Below are positions 1-6,364 of a DNA stretch of 8,244 nucleotides, in pieces (the stretch's first letter is position 1; each line of letters starts with the position of its first letter). The DNA is from an uncultured Bacteroidales bacterium (GTDB taxonomy: Bacteria; Bacteroidota; Bacteroidia; Bacteroidales; Bacteroidaceae), in contig CANBEE010000114.1 of NCBI GenBank assembly GCA_947367415.1, positions 1 through 8,244 on the forward strand, in the 5' to 3' direction. The translations under genes and the position numbers were made by a program. The notes under the pieces were generated by a model. The model saw only the letters and a list, made by a program, of their open reading frames with translations. It did not search any database and was not told the DNA's origin.

Positions 1-994
1 GTTTAGGATTCTTCTTCACCATAAGGAGCATTTCCAGCAATAAGAGCACGAAGGCTATCCAGGCCATTACAGAGAACTGTTCGTCATAGTCAGAGTAGAC
101 TGTTGTTTCTACATCGGCCTTAGCAAGCTTGTCAATCTCGCGTTGTAGTATACGCTGAGCATTGTTGGTATTGTCAATGCGGATGTATACTCCATTTCCG
201 GCAGCTGCAATCTCCTGACACATCTGCTCATTGAGTTTAGTGACAATGACATTGCCTTCCTTGTCGCGGCGGAAGTCGTTGGCACGCTCACCAGGAATGG
301 GTGCACCTTCAGGGGAGCCAACACCCATGACATATACCATCATACCTTTCTCGGATGCTGCCTTGGCTGCTTCAACGGCACCTCCCTCGTGGTTCTCACC
401 GTCAGTAATAATGATGATGGCCTTACCCACCCCTTCTCTGGGAGTAAAGCTACGAGTGGCCATATCGATAGCAGCTTTTATATTGGTTCCTTGACGAGCA
501 ACAATGCCTGGGTCAATGGATTCGAGGAACATCTTGGCCGAAATGAAGTCATTCGTAATGGGTAGCTGTATGAAAGCATCACCGGCAAAGACAATGAGTC
601 CGACCTTGTCGTCCTCGAAGCCATCAACGAGCTTGGAGATTATGTTCTTGGACTTCTCCAGACGGTTCGGAGCTACATCCTCGGCCATCATTGAATTTGA
701 TACGTCAAGGGCTATCACGGTCTCGATACCCTGGCGCTTGACTGTCTCCATCTTGGAACCAAACTGCGGACGAGCCAGCAACAGCACCATGAAGCAGAGA
801 GCAACAAAAGTAAGCCAGAATTTGAGTGCGGGACGAAAACGCGATGCTTCGGGCATCATTGCGCCGAGCAGTTCGGGCGAGCCATATCTACGAATTGCGC
901 TCCTACGCTTATGATTAGCGTAGAAATATACCGCTAATATAACAAGAAGCAGGATATATAGGAATAGGGCATTAGGATTTGCAAACTTGAACAT
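1..994 (-). CDS. batB: BatB-type VWA membrane protein, 3' end cut by the window
   Basis: The start is the ATG at 992-994 and the frame stays open to base 1, giving 331 visible residues; family members are about this length, so little is missing. A hydrophobic segment at residues 9-26 and another at 58-74 (ending LLLARPQ) precede a VWA domain, and a third hydrophobic segment at 309-326 follows it. The MIDAS metal-binding site looks complete: DVSNS at 97-101, a Thr in QGTNI near 170, and TDGEN at 197-201. This predicts a membrane-anchored domain that binds a divalent metal and a protein partner. It lies 74 nt after batA and shares batA's layout, so the two are probably old duplicates. Bat proteins were linked to aerotolerance in Bacteroides, but their biochemical role is unsettled. 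BatC and BatD would be expected next, outside the window. Confidence 0.93.
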   Translation of the reverse strand, partial: MFKFANPNALFLYILLLVILAVYFYANHKRRSAIRRYGSPELLGAMMPEASRFRPALKFWLTFVALCFMVLLLARPQFGSKMETVKRQGIETVIALDVSNSMMAEDVAPNRLEKSKNIISKLVDGFEDDKVGLIVFAGDAFIQLPITNDFISAKMFLESIDPGIVARQGTNIKAAIDMATRSFTPREGVGKAIIIITDGENHEGGAVEAAKAASEKGMMVYVMGVGSPEGAPIPGERANDFRRDKEGNVIVTKLNEQMCQEIAAAGNGVYIRIDNTNNAQRILQREIDKLAKADVETTVYSDYDEQFSVMAWIAFVLLLLEMLLMVKKNPK

Positions 995-1001
995 AAATTC
1001 A

Positions 1002-1029
1002 ATTTACTATTTACATATTTACTATTTAC
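1002..1029. repeat. GTAAAT-type short repeat array in the batA-batB spacer
   Basis: ATTTAC occurs four times on the plus strand, starting at 1002, 1009, 1017 and 1024, so spacing is 7, 8 and 7 nt. Read along the transcript, this is four GTAAAT units just before the batB start codon. The same hexamer in the opposite orientation fills the moxR-DUF58 spacer at 4253-4287. The array is nearly all A/T and would leave the region before the batB start unstructured. Function unknown. Confidence 0.75.
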
Positions 1030-1068
1030 AATTTCACCTTTCAATTTCCATTCTAGAGCGAAGCACTC

Positions 1069-2067
1069 TTACGGTATTCTTCTCAAAATCGTCAGGCGCA
1101 ACAAAACCTCAAGTATAAGGCACACCATAGCCCATAAAGCAAAGGGCATGTACTCCTCTGACTTGCGGCTGAAGTCCTTGACGTTGAGTTTTGTCTTCTC
1201 CAATTTATCAATCTCTTCATACACCTCCTTAAGCTTTGAATTACTGGTGGCACGGTAATACTGGCCATCAGCGGTCTTGGCTATCTGTTGAAGGGTGCTT
1301 TCATCAATTTCTACTGGCACATTGATATATTGCACACCGCCCATCGTGGGATAGGGATATGGTGCTGTGCCATTACTTCCTACACCAATGGTATACACAC
1401 GAATACCGTAGGTCTTGGCTATCTCAGCAGCAGTGAGAGGAGATATATCGCCACGGTTGTTAGAGCCATCGGTAAGAAGGATTACCACCTTCGACTTGGC
1501 CTTACTATCTTTAAGGCGGCTAACTGCATTGGCAATGCCAAGACCAATCGCTGTACCATCTTCAATGATTCCATTTGTCGCCATATCACAGCTTACACTA
1601 TTGAACAGATTGAGCAACACGGTATGGTCAACCGTCAATGGCGACTGGGTAAAGCTCTGTCCTGCAAAGATGGTGAGTCCGATATTATCGTTAGGACGAC
1701 CGTTAATAAAGTCTGCAGCTACTTGCTTGGCAGCCTCAAGGCGATTTGGCTTAAGGTCCTCGGCCAACATACTGGTAGAGACGTCAACGGCCAGCATAAT
1801 ATCGATACCTTCAATTTCAGAACTCTGCCAGCTATCTGTTGACTGGGGGCGAGCAAGCACCACAATAAGCAGCGACAGGGCTATCATACGTAGCACAAAC
1901 GGGACATGACGCAGGTATACCTTGTAGCTCTTTGGCATGGTAGCATACATGCGAGTTGTGGAAACGCGCAAGGAAGGCTCGCTCTTCCTACCCTTCAATA
2001 TATACCATATTATATATGGCACGAGAAGAAGCAGTAATAGAAAATATGCAGGATGGGCAAATGTCAT
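1069..2067 (-). CDS. batA: BatA-type VWA membrane protein
   Basis: This 332-residue protein starts at the ATG at 2065-2067 and ends with TAA at 1069-1071. It has hydrophobic segments at about residues 7-24 and 56-73, the second ending in LARPQ as is usual for Bat proteins. The VWA domain follows, and a C-terminal membrane segment lies at about 307-326. The MIDAS residues are all visible: DVSTS at 95-99, Thr in EDGTAIG near 172, and TDGSN at 199-203. The likely topology places the VWA domain between membrane anchors. It follows the BatD-like gene after a 62-nt spacer and precedes batB, the standard Bat order, so co-transcription from the moxR promoter is likely. The family role is inferred to be interaction with the MoxR ATPase and envelope partners under oxidative or other stress; direct function is not established. 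Confidence 0.95.
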   Translation of the reverse strand: MTFAHPAYFLLLLLLVPYIIWYILKGRKSEPSLRVSTTRMYATMPKSYKVYLRHVPFVLRMIALSLLIVVLARPQSTDSWQSSEIEGIDIMLAVDVSTSMLAEDLKPNRLEAAKQVAADFINGRPNDNIGLTIFAGQSFTQSPLTVDHTVLLNLFNSVSCDMATNGIIEDGTAIGLGIANAVSRLKDSKAKSKVVILLTDGSNNRGDISPLTAAEIAKTYGIRVYTIGVGSNGTAPYPYPTMGGVQYINVPVEIDESTLQQIAKTADGQYYRATSNSKLKEVYEEIDKLEKTKLNVKDFSRKSEEYMPFALWAMVCLILEVLLRLTILRRIP

Positions 2068-2129
2068 GATTATTACTATTTTGTAGTTCTGTAGTTAAAA
2101 TAGGCTAACACCATTAATTGGAACCATGA

Positions 2130-3209
2130 TTAAAAGAACAAGTGAACGGCCTCAACAACAGCAGTGTACAAAGCTCCAACAGCCAATGCACAAAGCAAGA
2201 TAATTCCACTGATCAGGAGTATCTTGGCTTGCTTAGAACGTCCCTCCTTAACAACAATTTCCTGAACCTCAGGAGTTGCAGGAGCTGTATCCTCCACCTT
2301 TGTCTTATTAATAAAGTCAATGGCATTGATGAGGTTCATGTCATTCTCATTGATGAGCGGCTTATACTTGGCAAACTTCACAAGGTCCGACATATTAAAG
2401 AGGTTACGCAGCTCTGCAATCCACTCCTTGTCGGGTTGTTCGTTAAGTTTGTCGATGATTTCATCCGATGTCATCTCCATAGCATTGAAACCAAAGCGTT
2501 CCTGCATGTATATACGCAAAGCATCGGTGAGCTCGGTATAATACCCCTTGACATCCTCTTTCTGCCAACCTTTTTCTTCCTTTATACGGTTCATCTCCTG
2601 CAATGCCACCTGGTGTGGAGGAAGTTTCGGAGCAATGGTCACTTTACGCAAAATAGGCTTATTATCCTTATAGCGTCCCAAAAGATAAGGTATGAGGAAG
2701 CAGAGTCCAATAATCAGAAGCACCGAAATCAACATAGGCAACACCTCTGTAAATGTTATAGGACGTTCCATGATTCCCTTGATAGGGAATATGGCCTCTA
2801 CGTTCACCGTATCTATTTCAAAGGTAAACACTTTCAATGCCAAAGGATTTGATGCATACGATTGGCTATCTACCAACACCTCGAATGGAGGGATAAAGTA
2901 GAAGGCTGTATCGAAAGAGGTCACCGTAAACTCCTGCGTTACAAGCATCTGCTTATCCTTGTTCAGATATTGCGTGTCGGCCTTTACCTCACCCACAATT
3001 TCTATACCATCCATCAGGTGATTGTTGGGGTATGTAGGCATGATGAGTTGTCCATCCGTAGGGCAGCTCACCTCAAGCCTCACATGGGCTTGCTCGCCAA
3101 TATATAATTGCAGTGAGTCAATGCTGGCATTGACAGTGACTTGTGCCTGCAATGGCATGACAAGCACAAACAACGCCAACATAAGGGAGTATTTTTTTAA
3201 TATCTTCAT
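2130..3209 (-). CDS. Signal-peptide membrane protein of the Bat operon, short BatD/DUF4381-like
   Basis: This 359-residue protein has a clear signal peptide (MKILKK, hydrophobic core at 8-20, probable cleavage after QAQ at 21-23). A predicted beta-rich periplasmic domain spans about 24-140; its stretch TAFYFIPPF at 101-109 resembles the ends of Ig-like BatD domains. A membrane segment at 157-179 leads to a charged, helical cytoplasmic region of about 150 residues containing LRIYMQERFGFNAMEMTSDE at 231-250, a motif I associate with DUF4381-like and Bacteroidetes Bat-operon proteins. A second membrane segment lies at 329-351, close to the C-terminus. It sits between the DUF58 gene and batA, where Bacteroidetes operons usually carry an uncharacterised gene. 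I infer that it links the cytoplasmic MoxR/DUF58 pair to the periplasm-facing VWA proteins. It is shorter than classical BatD (about 600 residues), so I give no symbol. Confidence 0.85.
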   Translation of the reverse strand: MKILKKYSLMLALFVLVMPLQAQVTVNASIDSLQLYIGEQAHVRLEVSCPTDGQLIMPTYPNNHLMDGIEIVGEVKADTQYLNKDKQMLVTQEFTVTSFDTAFYFIPPFEVLVDSQSYASNPLALKVFTFEIDTVNVEAIFPIKGIMERPITFTEVLPMLISVLLIIGLCFLIPYLLGRYKDNKPILRKVTIAPKLPPHQVALQEMNRIKEEKGWQKEDVKGYYTELTDALRIYMQERFGFNAMEMTSDEIIDKLNEQPDKEWIAELRNLFNMSDLVKFAKYKPLINENDMNLINAIDFINKTKVEDTAPATPEVQEIVVKEGRSKQAKILLISGIILLCALAVGALYTAVVEAVHLFF

Positions 3210-3222
3210 ATTTCATCCAGTT

Positions 3223-3331
3223 TGTCATTTTGAAACGAAGTTCGCCGCAACGCAGCGAAAAAACTCTCTATCAGCAGTTACCAAAACTCTCATTGCAAAG
3301 AGCAAGATTCTTCGTTTCACTCAAGATGACA
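3223..3331. repeat. 109-bp imperfect inverted-repeat element inside the Bat operon
   Basis: The left end at 3223-3240 reads TGTCATTTTGAAACGAAG. The right end at 3310-3331, on the other strand, reads TGTCAT, C, TTGA, GTGA, AACGAAG, so the ends match over 17 of 18 bases apart from a 4-base insertion. Inside the left half is a small hairpin with TTCGC and GCGAA arms. The element almost fills the 129-nt spacer between the DUF58 stop and the BatD-like start, leaving 7 nt on one side and 13 on the other. It has no coding capacity. TGTCATCCTGAG-type sequences recur as dispersed intergenic repeats in many bacteria, and a related fragment lies at 8135-8146. It may be a miniature non-autonomous element or REP-like repeat, and would form a long hairpin in the operon mRNA. 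Confidence 0.7.
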
Positions 3332-3338
3332 TTCATTC

Positions 3339-4208
3339 TTAATTTCTTTTAGCAAAAAGACTCATTAGTGACTTCACGTAGTTCTGGTCGGTGCGTACGG
3401 ATATGGCATCCACTCCCGATTTGGTAAACGTATCGTGCAATCGCTCTTGGCTTGCCACCCACCATTGATGATGATGGGCACGCACCTTGCGCGAAGAGGT
3501 GTCGATATACATATCCTCACCACTCTCAGCATCCACAATCTTCATCAGCCCCACATCGGCGAGCTCCTCCACACGCTTGTCATACACTTGAATAGCCACT
3601 ACATCGTGCTTGCGGTTGGCAATGGTGAGCGGACTCTTGAAGTCTTTGTCCCCGATAAAGTCGCTGAGCAAAAAGGTGGTGCAACGTTTCTTGATGGCGT
3701 TGGTCAAGTACTGCAAGGGCACGGTAATATCTGTTTGCATACTCTCGGGCTCGAAGCTGAGCAGTTCACGTATAATATAAAGTATATGCTTGCGTCCCTT
3801 CTGAGGTGGGATAAACTTCTCTATACGGTCGGTAAAGAAGACAGCCCCAATCTTATCGTTGTTCTGAATGGCTGCAAAGGCCAGTGTAGCGGCAATCTCG
3901 GTTACCATATCCCGCTTATACATTCCCGATGTACCGAAGTCGAGACTCCCCGACATGTCCACGAGCAGCATCACCGTGAGTTCACGCTCCTCCTCAAACA
4001 CTTTCACGTAGGGTTTGTTGAAGCGCGCCGTCACATTCCAATCGATATCACGCACGTCGTCACCGTACTGATACTCGCGCACCTCTGAGAAGGCCATACC
4101 ACGCCCCTTGAAAGCCGAGTGATACTGGCCGGCAAAGATGTTGCTCGACAGTCCACGTGTCTTGATTTCAATCTTACGTACCTTTTTTATCAGTTCGTTT
4201 GCGTCCAT
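3339..4208 (-). CDS. DUF58 domain protein (VWA-like fold)
   Basis: I place the start at the ATG at 4206-4208, giving MDANELIKKV and 289 residues; the frame could extend one codon to a TTG, but the ATG fits family N-termini. No membrane segment is visible, so the protein should be cytoplasmic. The DUF58 signature GDDVRDIDWNVTAR is at 49-62, preceded by FAGQYHSAFKGRG at 25-37. A VWA-like part follows with DMSGS at 84-88, a MIDAS-type motif, and LLSDF at 180-184. DUF58 genes commonly lie next to moxR genes, and the two products are thought to cooperate, the DUF58 protein acting as adaptor or client of the ATPase. Here the gene follows moxR by 82 nt. The exact substrate is unknown. A run of three histidines at 245-247 precedes a WW pair; its meaning is unclear. 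Confidence 0.93.
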   Translation of the reverse strand: MDANELIKKVRKIEIKTRGLSSNIFAGQYHSAFKGRGMAFSEVREYQYGDDVRDIDWNVTARFNKPYVKVFEEERELTVMLLVDMSGSLDFGTSGMYKRDMVTEIAATLAFAAIQNNDKIGAVFFTDRIEKFIPPQKGRKHILYIIRELLSFEPESMQTDITVPLQYLTNAIKKRCTTFLLSDFIGDKDFKSPLTIANRKHDVVAIQVYDKRVEELADVGLMKIVDAESGEDMYIDTSSRKVRAHHHQWWVASQERLHDTFTKSGVDAISVRTDQNYVKSLMSLFAKRN

Positions 4209-4220
4209 CAATATAATATC

Positions 4221-4289
4221 TTATTTACAATTCCGCCATCGCATGAAGGCCTGTAAATTGTAAATCGTAAATTCGTAAATTGTAAATAA
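4221..4289. repeat. GTAAAT repeat array with flanking 12-bp inverted repeat in the moxR-DUF58 spacer
   Basis: GTAAAT starts at 4253, 4260, 4267, 4275 and 4282, giving spacings of 7, 7, 8 and 7 nt. A perfect 12-bp inverted pair, TTATTTACAATT at 4221-4232 and AATTGTAAATAA at 4278-4289, brackets the spacer and could close a 69-nt stem-loop in the mRNA. The array occupies almost all of the gap between the two genes. It is the same hexamer as at 1002-1029 but in the opposite direction relative to transcription. Function unknown. Confidence 0.75.
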
Positions 4290-4290
4290 A

Positions 4291-5286
4291 TTAAGGTACC
4301 TCTACCCTATTAAGAATCATACTGATAATCTCTTCTGTGGTCAGGTTGCTTGCCTCGGCTTCGTAAGAGAGACCGATACGATGGCGCAGCACATCGTGAG
4401 CCACGGCACGCACATCCTCGGGAATCACGTAGCCACGACGCTTGAGGAAAGCATATGAGCGGGCCGCCAATGCCAAGCTGATAGAGGCACGGGGCGAACC
4501 ACCGAACGAAATCATCTCCTTCAGTTCCTTCAGCCCATACTTCTCCGGATAGCGGGTAGCGAACACGATGTCAGCGATATAACGCTCTATCTTCTCGTCG
4601 ATGTAAACCTCCTTCACCACCTCACGAGCCTTGATAATCTCCTCAGCCTTCATGATGGGACGCACCTCCTGCTTCTCACCATTGATATTCTGACGGATGA
4701 TGCGCATCTCCTCCTCAAGCTTGGGATAGTCGATGACCACCTTCAGCATGAAACGGTCTACCTGCGCCTCGGGCAAGGGATAGGTACCCTCCTGCTCGAT
4801 GGGGTTCTGTGTAGCTAGTACGAGGAAAGGCTCGGGCAGACGGAAGGTATCCTTGCTCAGTGTCACCTGACGCTCCTGCATAGCCTCGAGCAGTGCACTC
4901 TGAACTTTGGCAGGAGCACGGTTGATTTCGTCGGCCAATACAAAATTGGCAAAGATGGGACCCTTCTTGGAGATGAAGGTCTCGTCCTTCTGACTATAGA
5001 TCATAGTACCCACCACGTCGGCAGGCAGCAAGTCGGGAGTAAACTGTATGCGGCTATACTGTGCATCGATGAGCGAAGCCAGCGTCTTGATGGCCAATGT
5101 CTTTGCCAAGCCCGGCACACCTTCGAGCAACACGTGACCATCAGAGAGCAGTCCGATAAGCAGTGACTCCACCAAATGTTTCTGACCAACAATCACTTGG
5201 TCCATACCAGCCATCAGGTTGGTAACAAAGGCACTCTGCCTTTCAATCTTTTCGTTAAGTTCGCGGATATCAATCGTTCCAGCCAT
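4291..5286 (-). CDS. moxR: MoxR-family AAA+ ATPase
   Basis: This 331-residue cytoplasmic ATPase starts at the ATG at 5284-5286. It carries every main AAA+ motif: Walker A GVPGLAKT at 56-63, Walker B VLADE at 116-120 followed by INRAP, sensor 1 ATQNP at 158-162, the EAQVDRF segment at 173-179, and sensor 2 GGSPRAS at 262-268. Length and motif spacing match MoxR proteins. Members of this family act as chaperone-like ATPases that remodel or insert cofactors into VWA-domain partners. The neighbouring DUF58 and VWA genes fit that role. It is the first gene of the operon, with a Bacteroidetes-type promoter at 5327-5356. Its leader is A-rich and lacks an obvious Shine-Dalgarno sequence, as is common in this phylum. 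The Bat context rather than homology alone supports an envelope or stress role. Confidence 0.96.
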   Translation of the reverse strand: MAGTIDIRELNEKIERQSAFVTNLMAGMDQVIVGQKHLVESLLIGLLSDGHVLLEGVPGLAKTLAIKTLASLIDAQYSRIQFTPDLLPADVVGTMIYSQKDETFISKKGPIFANFVLADEINRAPAKVQSALLEAMQERQVTLSKDTFRLPEPFLVLATQNPIEQEGTYPLPEAQVDRFMLKVVIDYPKLEEEMRIIRQNINGEKQEVRPIMKAEEIIKAREVVKEVYIDEKIERYIADIVFATRYPEKYGLKELKEMISFGGSPRASISLALAARSYAFLKRRGYVIPEDVRAVAHDVLRHRIGLSYEAEASNLTTEEIISMILNRVEVP

Positions 5287-5326
5287 AGATATTTAGTTTT
5301 TTAGGTTTTTTATTTTAGTTTAGCTG

Positions 5327-5356
5327 CAAAGTTAACAATTAATTGCCAATTCACAA
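5327..5356 (-). promoter_or_regulatory. Predicted Bacteroidetes promoter of the Bat operon
   Basis: On the minus strand TAACTTTG (5334-5327) is a perfect match to the Bacteroides -7 consensus TAnnTTTG. It is preceded after 19 nt by ATTG, with its TTG at 5356-5354, matching the -33 TTTG box. Transcription should begin near 5320 and leave a leader of roughly 35 nt rich in A before the moxR ATG. The match is from sequence alone. Confidence 0.65.
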
Positions 5357-5370
5357 TCAGCAATTCACAA
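5347..5370. repeat. Direct repeat CAATTCACAA x2 overlapping the -33 box
   Basis: CAATTCACAA occurs at 5347-5356 and again at 5361-5370, a 14-bp period. The first copy contains the proposed -33 box of the moxR promoter, and the second lies just upstream of it. The arrangement could be a tandem binding site or only A/T-rich spacer drift. Confidence 0.4.
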
Positions 5371-5408
5371 ATAAGAAGTAGTTTTAAGTTTATTTCAATA
5401 ATCCAACA

Positions 5409-5421
5409 TTAGAGACTCTAA
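5409..5421. other. Short palindrome TTAGAGACTCTAA upstream of the Bat promoter
   Basis: TTAGAG and CTCTAA are perfect inverted 6-mers around a single central A. The site is about 50 bp upstream of the -33 box. It has the look of a small operator half-site pair, but no regulator is encoded nearby and chance occurrence is possible. Apart from this site, the stretch 5371-5478 contains nothing I recognise. Confidence 0.25.
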
Positions 5422-5478
5422 ACTAACATTCACAGGCAAATGGTCAGATGCTTACTTTTCACTCAGTCCAAATGTGTT

Positions 5479-5516
5479 AAAAAGCAGTGCCCTACCGAGA
5501 AAGCGGCAAAGCACTG
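5479..5516 (-). terminator. Intrinsic terminator, probably belonging to holA
   Basis: Read on the minus strand, the arms are CAGTGC-TTTG-CCG (5516-5504) and CGG-TAGG-GCACTG (5497-5485). They form a 13-bp stem that includes three G-U wobbles, around a six-base loop CTTTCT, followed by C and five T residues (5483-5479). This is a standard rho-independent terminator for leftward transcription. Without the IS element it would lie about 50 nt beyond the holA stop codon, so it most likely ends holA transcripts and keeps them from entering moxR. Confidence 0.7.
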
Positions 5517-5567
5517 TAGTTACATCTTTTTATATAAGGACCTATTTCACCACATTTTTTGTTATTC

Positions 5568-5586
5568 AACCCGTTGGCGGAATTAA
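5568..5586. repeat. IS982-type terminal inverted repeat, left end
   Basis: AACCCGTTGGCGGAATTAA matches the right end without a mismatch. It contains the stop codon of the transposase remnant (TAA, read on the minus strand at 5585-5583). The perfect identity of the ends contrasts with the damaged coding region. Confidence 0.9.
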
Positions 5587-6255
5587 ATTAGTGCATACTT
5601 AATTCTTCCAATGGGCCTCTTGTTAATGTAGTTTACATATTGTAACACTGTCATTGCACTAATTTTACTGATGGTTCTTGCAAACAGTCCACTTGTAGTC
5701 TTTGCATAGTTCCTGATGATTAGGAACTGATCACACAACTGCGAGAATGTGGTCTCAACTCTTTTTCTGGCCTTTGCGAAAGGGACAAATATCCAAAGAA
5801 AAACATCCTTGGGAAGCGCAATAGCCAAAGTCTGAAGCCGTGGAGAAATCACCGTCTTTTCCCATTTTGCAACGTCTTCCACGTGACAGACGGCAAACCT
5901 CAATCGGTTTGAAATCGATACAGAAGTAATCTGCGTTGCCATCAATATGCTTTGCTATACGACTGCGTATCTGTTCGTAAAGGCCGCTTGTCGCTCTATG
6001 GCGGTCATTGAACTGGCGACGGGAGATAAGATTGGGAATGAGCTGGCGGCACTCCTTCAACTTAGACTCGAACAGCCAGTTCTCACTGTCTATCTCCTCG
6101 GATTCTGCAGCCATACTCAATGCTACAACTTCCAAATCCGAAAAGCGGGGAACGGGACCAGGACGAGAGATGTTGCCCTTGTCTGTAACCAAATCACTTG
6201 AGAATTGCTTGCAAATCTCCAAAAACCTCACGAACCTTGTATACAAGTTGCACAT
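5583..6255 (-). pseudogene. IS982-family transposase, central catalytic segment deleted and frameshifted
   Basis: The N-terminal part starts at the ATG at 6253-6255 and reads the family's conserved stretches: FSDLEVVALSMAAESEEIDS from residue 38, IPNLISRRQFNDR at 73-85 and YFCIDFKPIEVC at 110-121, which holds the first catalytic Asp, then FGYCASQ at 143-149. Family members usually have Ser where this copy has Phe after that Asp (IDSKPIE). The frame then closes at 5755-5757. Homology resumes in another frame from about 5786 with PFAKARKRVETTFSQLCDQF, which carries the likely catalytic Glu, and continues to GRIKYALI and a stop at 5583. Only about 20 nt lie between the parts. The roughly 90 residues normally present there, including the second Asp (the GDKGY region), are gone, so the protein cannot be active. 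Confidence 0.88.
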
Positions 6256-6321
6256 AACAGATGTATATAACTTAAAGGTTGAACACTATAAGTTACTAGA
6301 AATCTAAGATATGTGCAACTT

Positions 6322-6345
6322 CTTGATAAACATTATTCTATCAAG
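6322..6345. other. Subterminal hairpin next to the right IS end
   Basis: CTTGATA at 6322-6328 and TATCAAG at 6339-6345 are perfect 7-bp inverted arms around a 10-base loop, directly abutting the terminal repeat. It lies in the untranslated leader of the transposase, where structures limiting read-in translation, or transposase-binding sites, are found in other IS families. The role here is inferred. Confidence 0.4.
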
Positions 6346-6364
6346 TTAATTCCGCCAACGGGTT
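6346..6364. repeat. IS982-type terminal inverted repeat, right end
   Basis: This is the exact reverse complement of the left end at 5568-5586. Its last two bases (6363-6364) are also the final two bases of the holA stop codon, so the element abuts holA without damaging its product. Confidence 0.9.

Larger units (their letters stand above)
5568..6364 (-). mobile_element. Internally deleted IS982-family insertion sequence, 797 bp
   Basis: The boundaries are perfect 19-bp inverted repeats, AACCCGTTGGCGGAATTAA at 5568-5586 and its reverse complement at 6346-6364. Inside lies a transposase of IS982 type in two disconnected parts. Family elements are about 1 kb, and the missing central transposase segment of roughly 90 codons accounts for the shortfall. 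No exact target duplication flanks it: the seven bases TTATTCA on the left (5562-5568) and TAATGCA on the right (6364-6370) agree at only 5 of 7 positions if the element is taken to begin at ACCC. With both ends intact, it might still be moved by a transposase from a full-length copy elsewhere in the genome. Confidence 0.88.

Noticed and set aside
1288..1842. Plus-strand open frame of 184 codons opposite batA
   Set aside because: It lies wholly antisense to the VWA domain of batA, has no domain-like pattern, and the opposite strand carries a complete known family.
2142..2852. Plus-strand open frame of 236 codons opposite the BatD-like gene
   Set aside because: It is rich in Leu, His, Cys and Ile in a way typical of antisense reading, and has no recognisable motif or promoter.
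3435..4088. Plus-strand open frame of 217 codons opposite the DUF58 gene
   Set aside because: Antisense to the conserved DUF58 core; its open frame is explained by codon bias on the real strand.
4209..4211. TTG one codon upstream as the start of the DUF58 gene
   Set aside because: The ATG directly after it gives the usual MD-type N-terminus, and ATG is the favoured start.
4221..4289. Intrinsic terminator between moxR and the DUF58 gene
   Set aside because: The 12-bp arms are almost entirely A/T and far apart, with no G/C-rich stem, and the next operon gene follows directly.
5755..5945. Programmed frameshift joining the two transposase frames at the T5 run near 5800
   Set aside because: Joining the frames would still omit about 90 residues of the catalytic core, so a deletion explains the break better than a recoding site.
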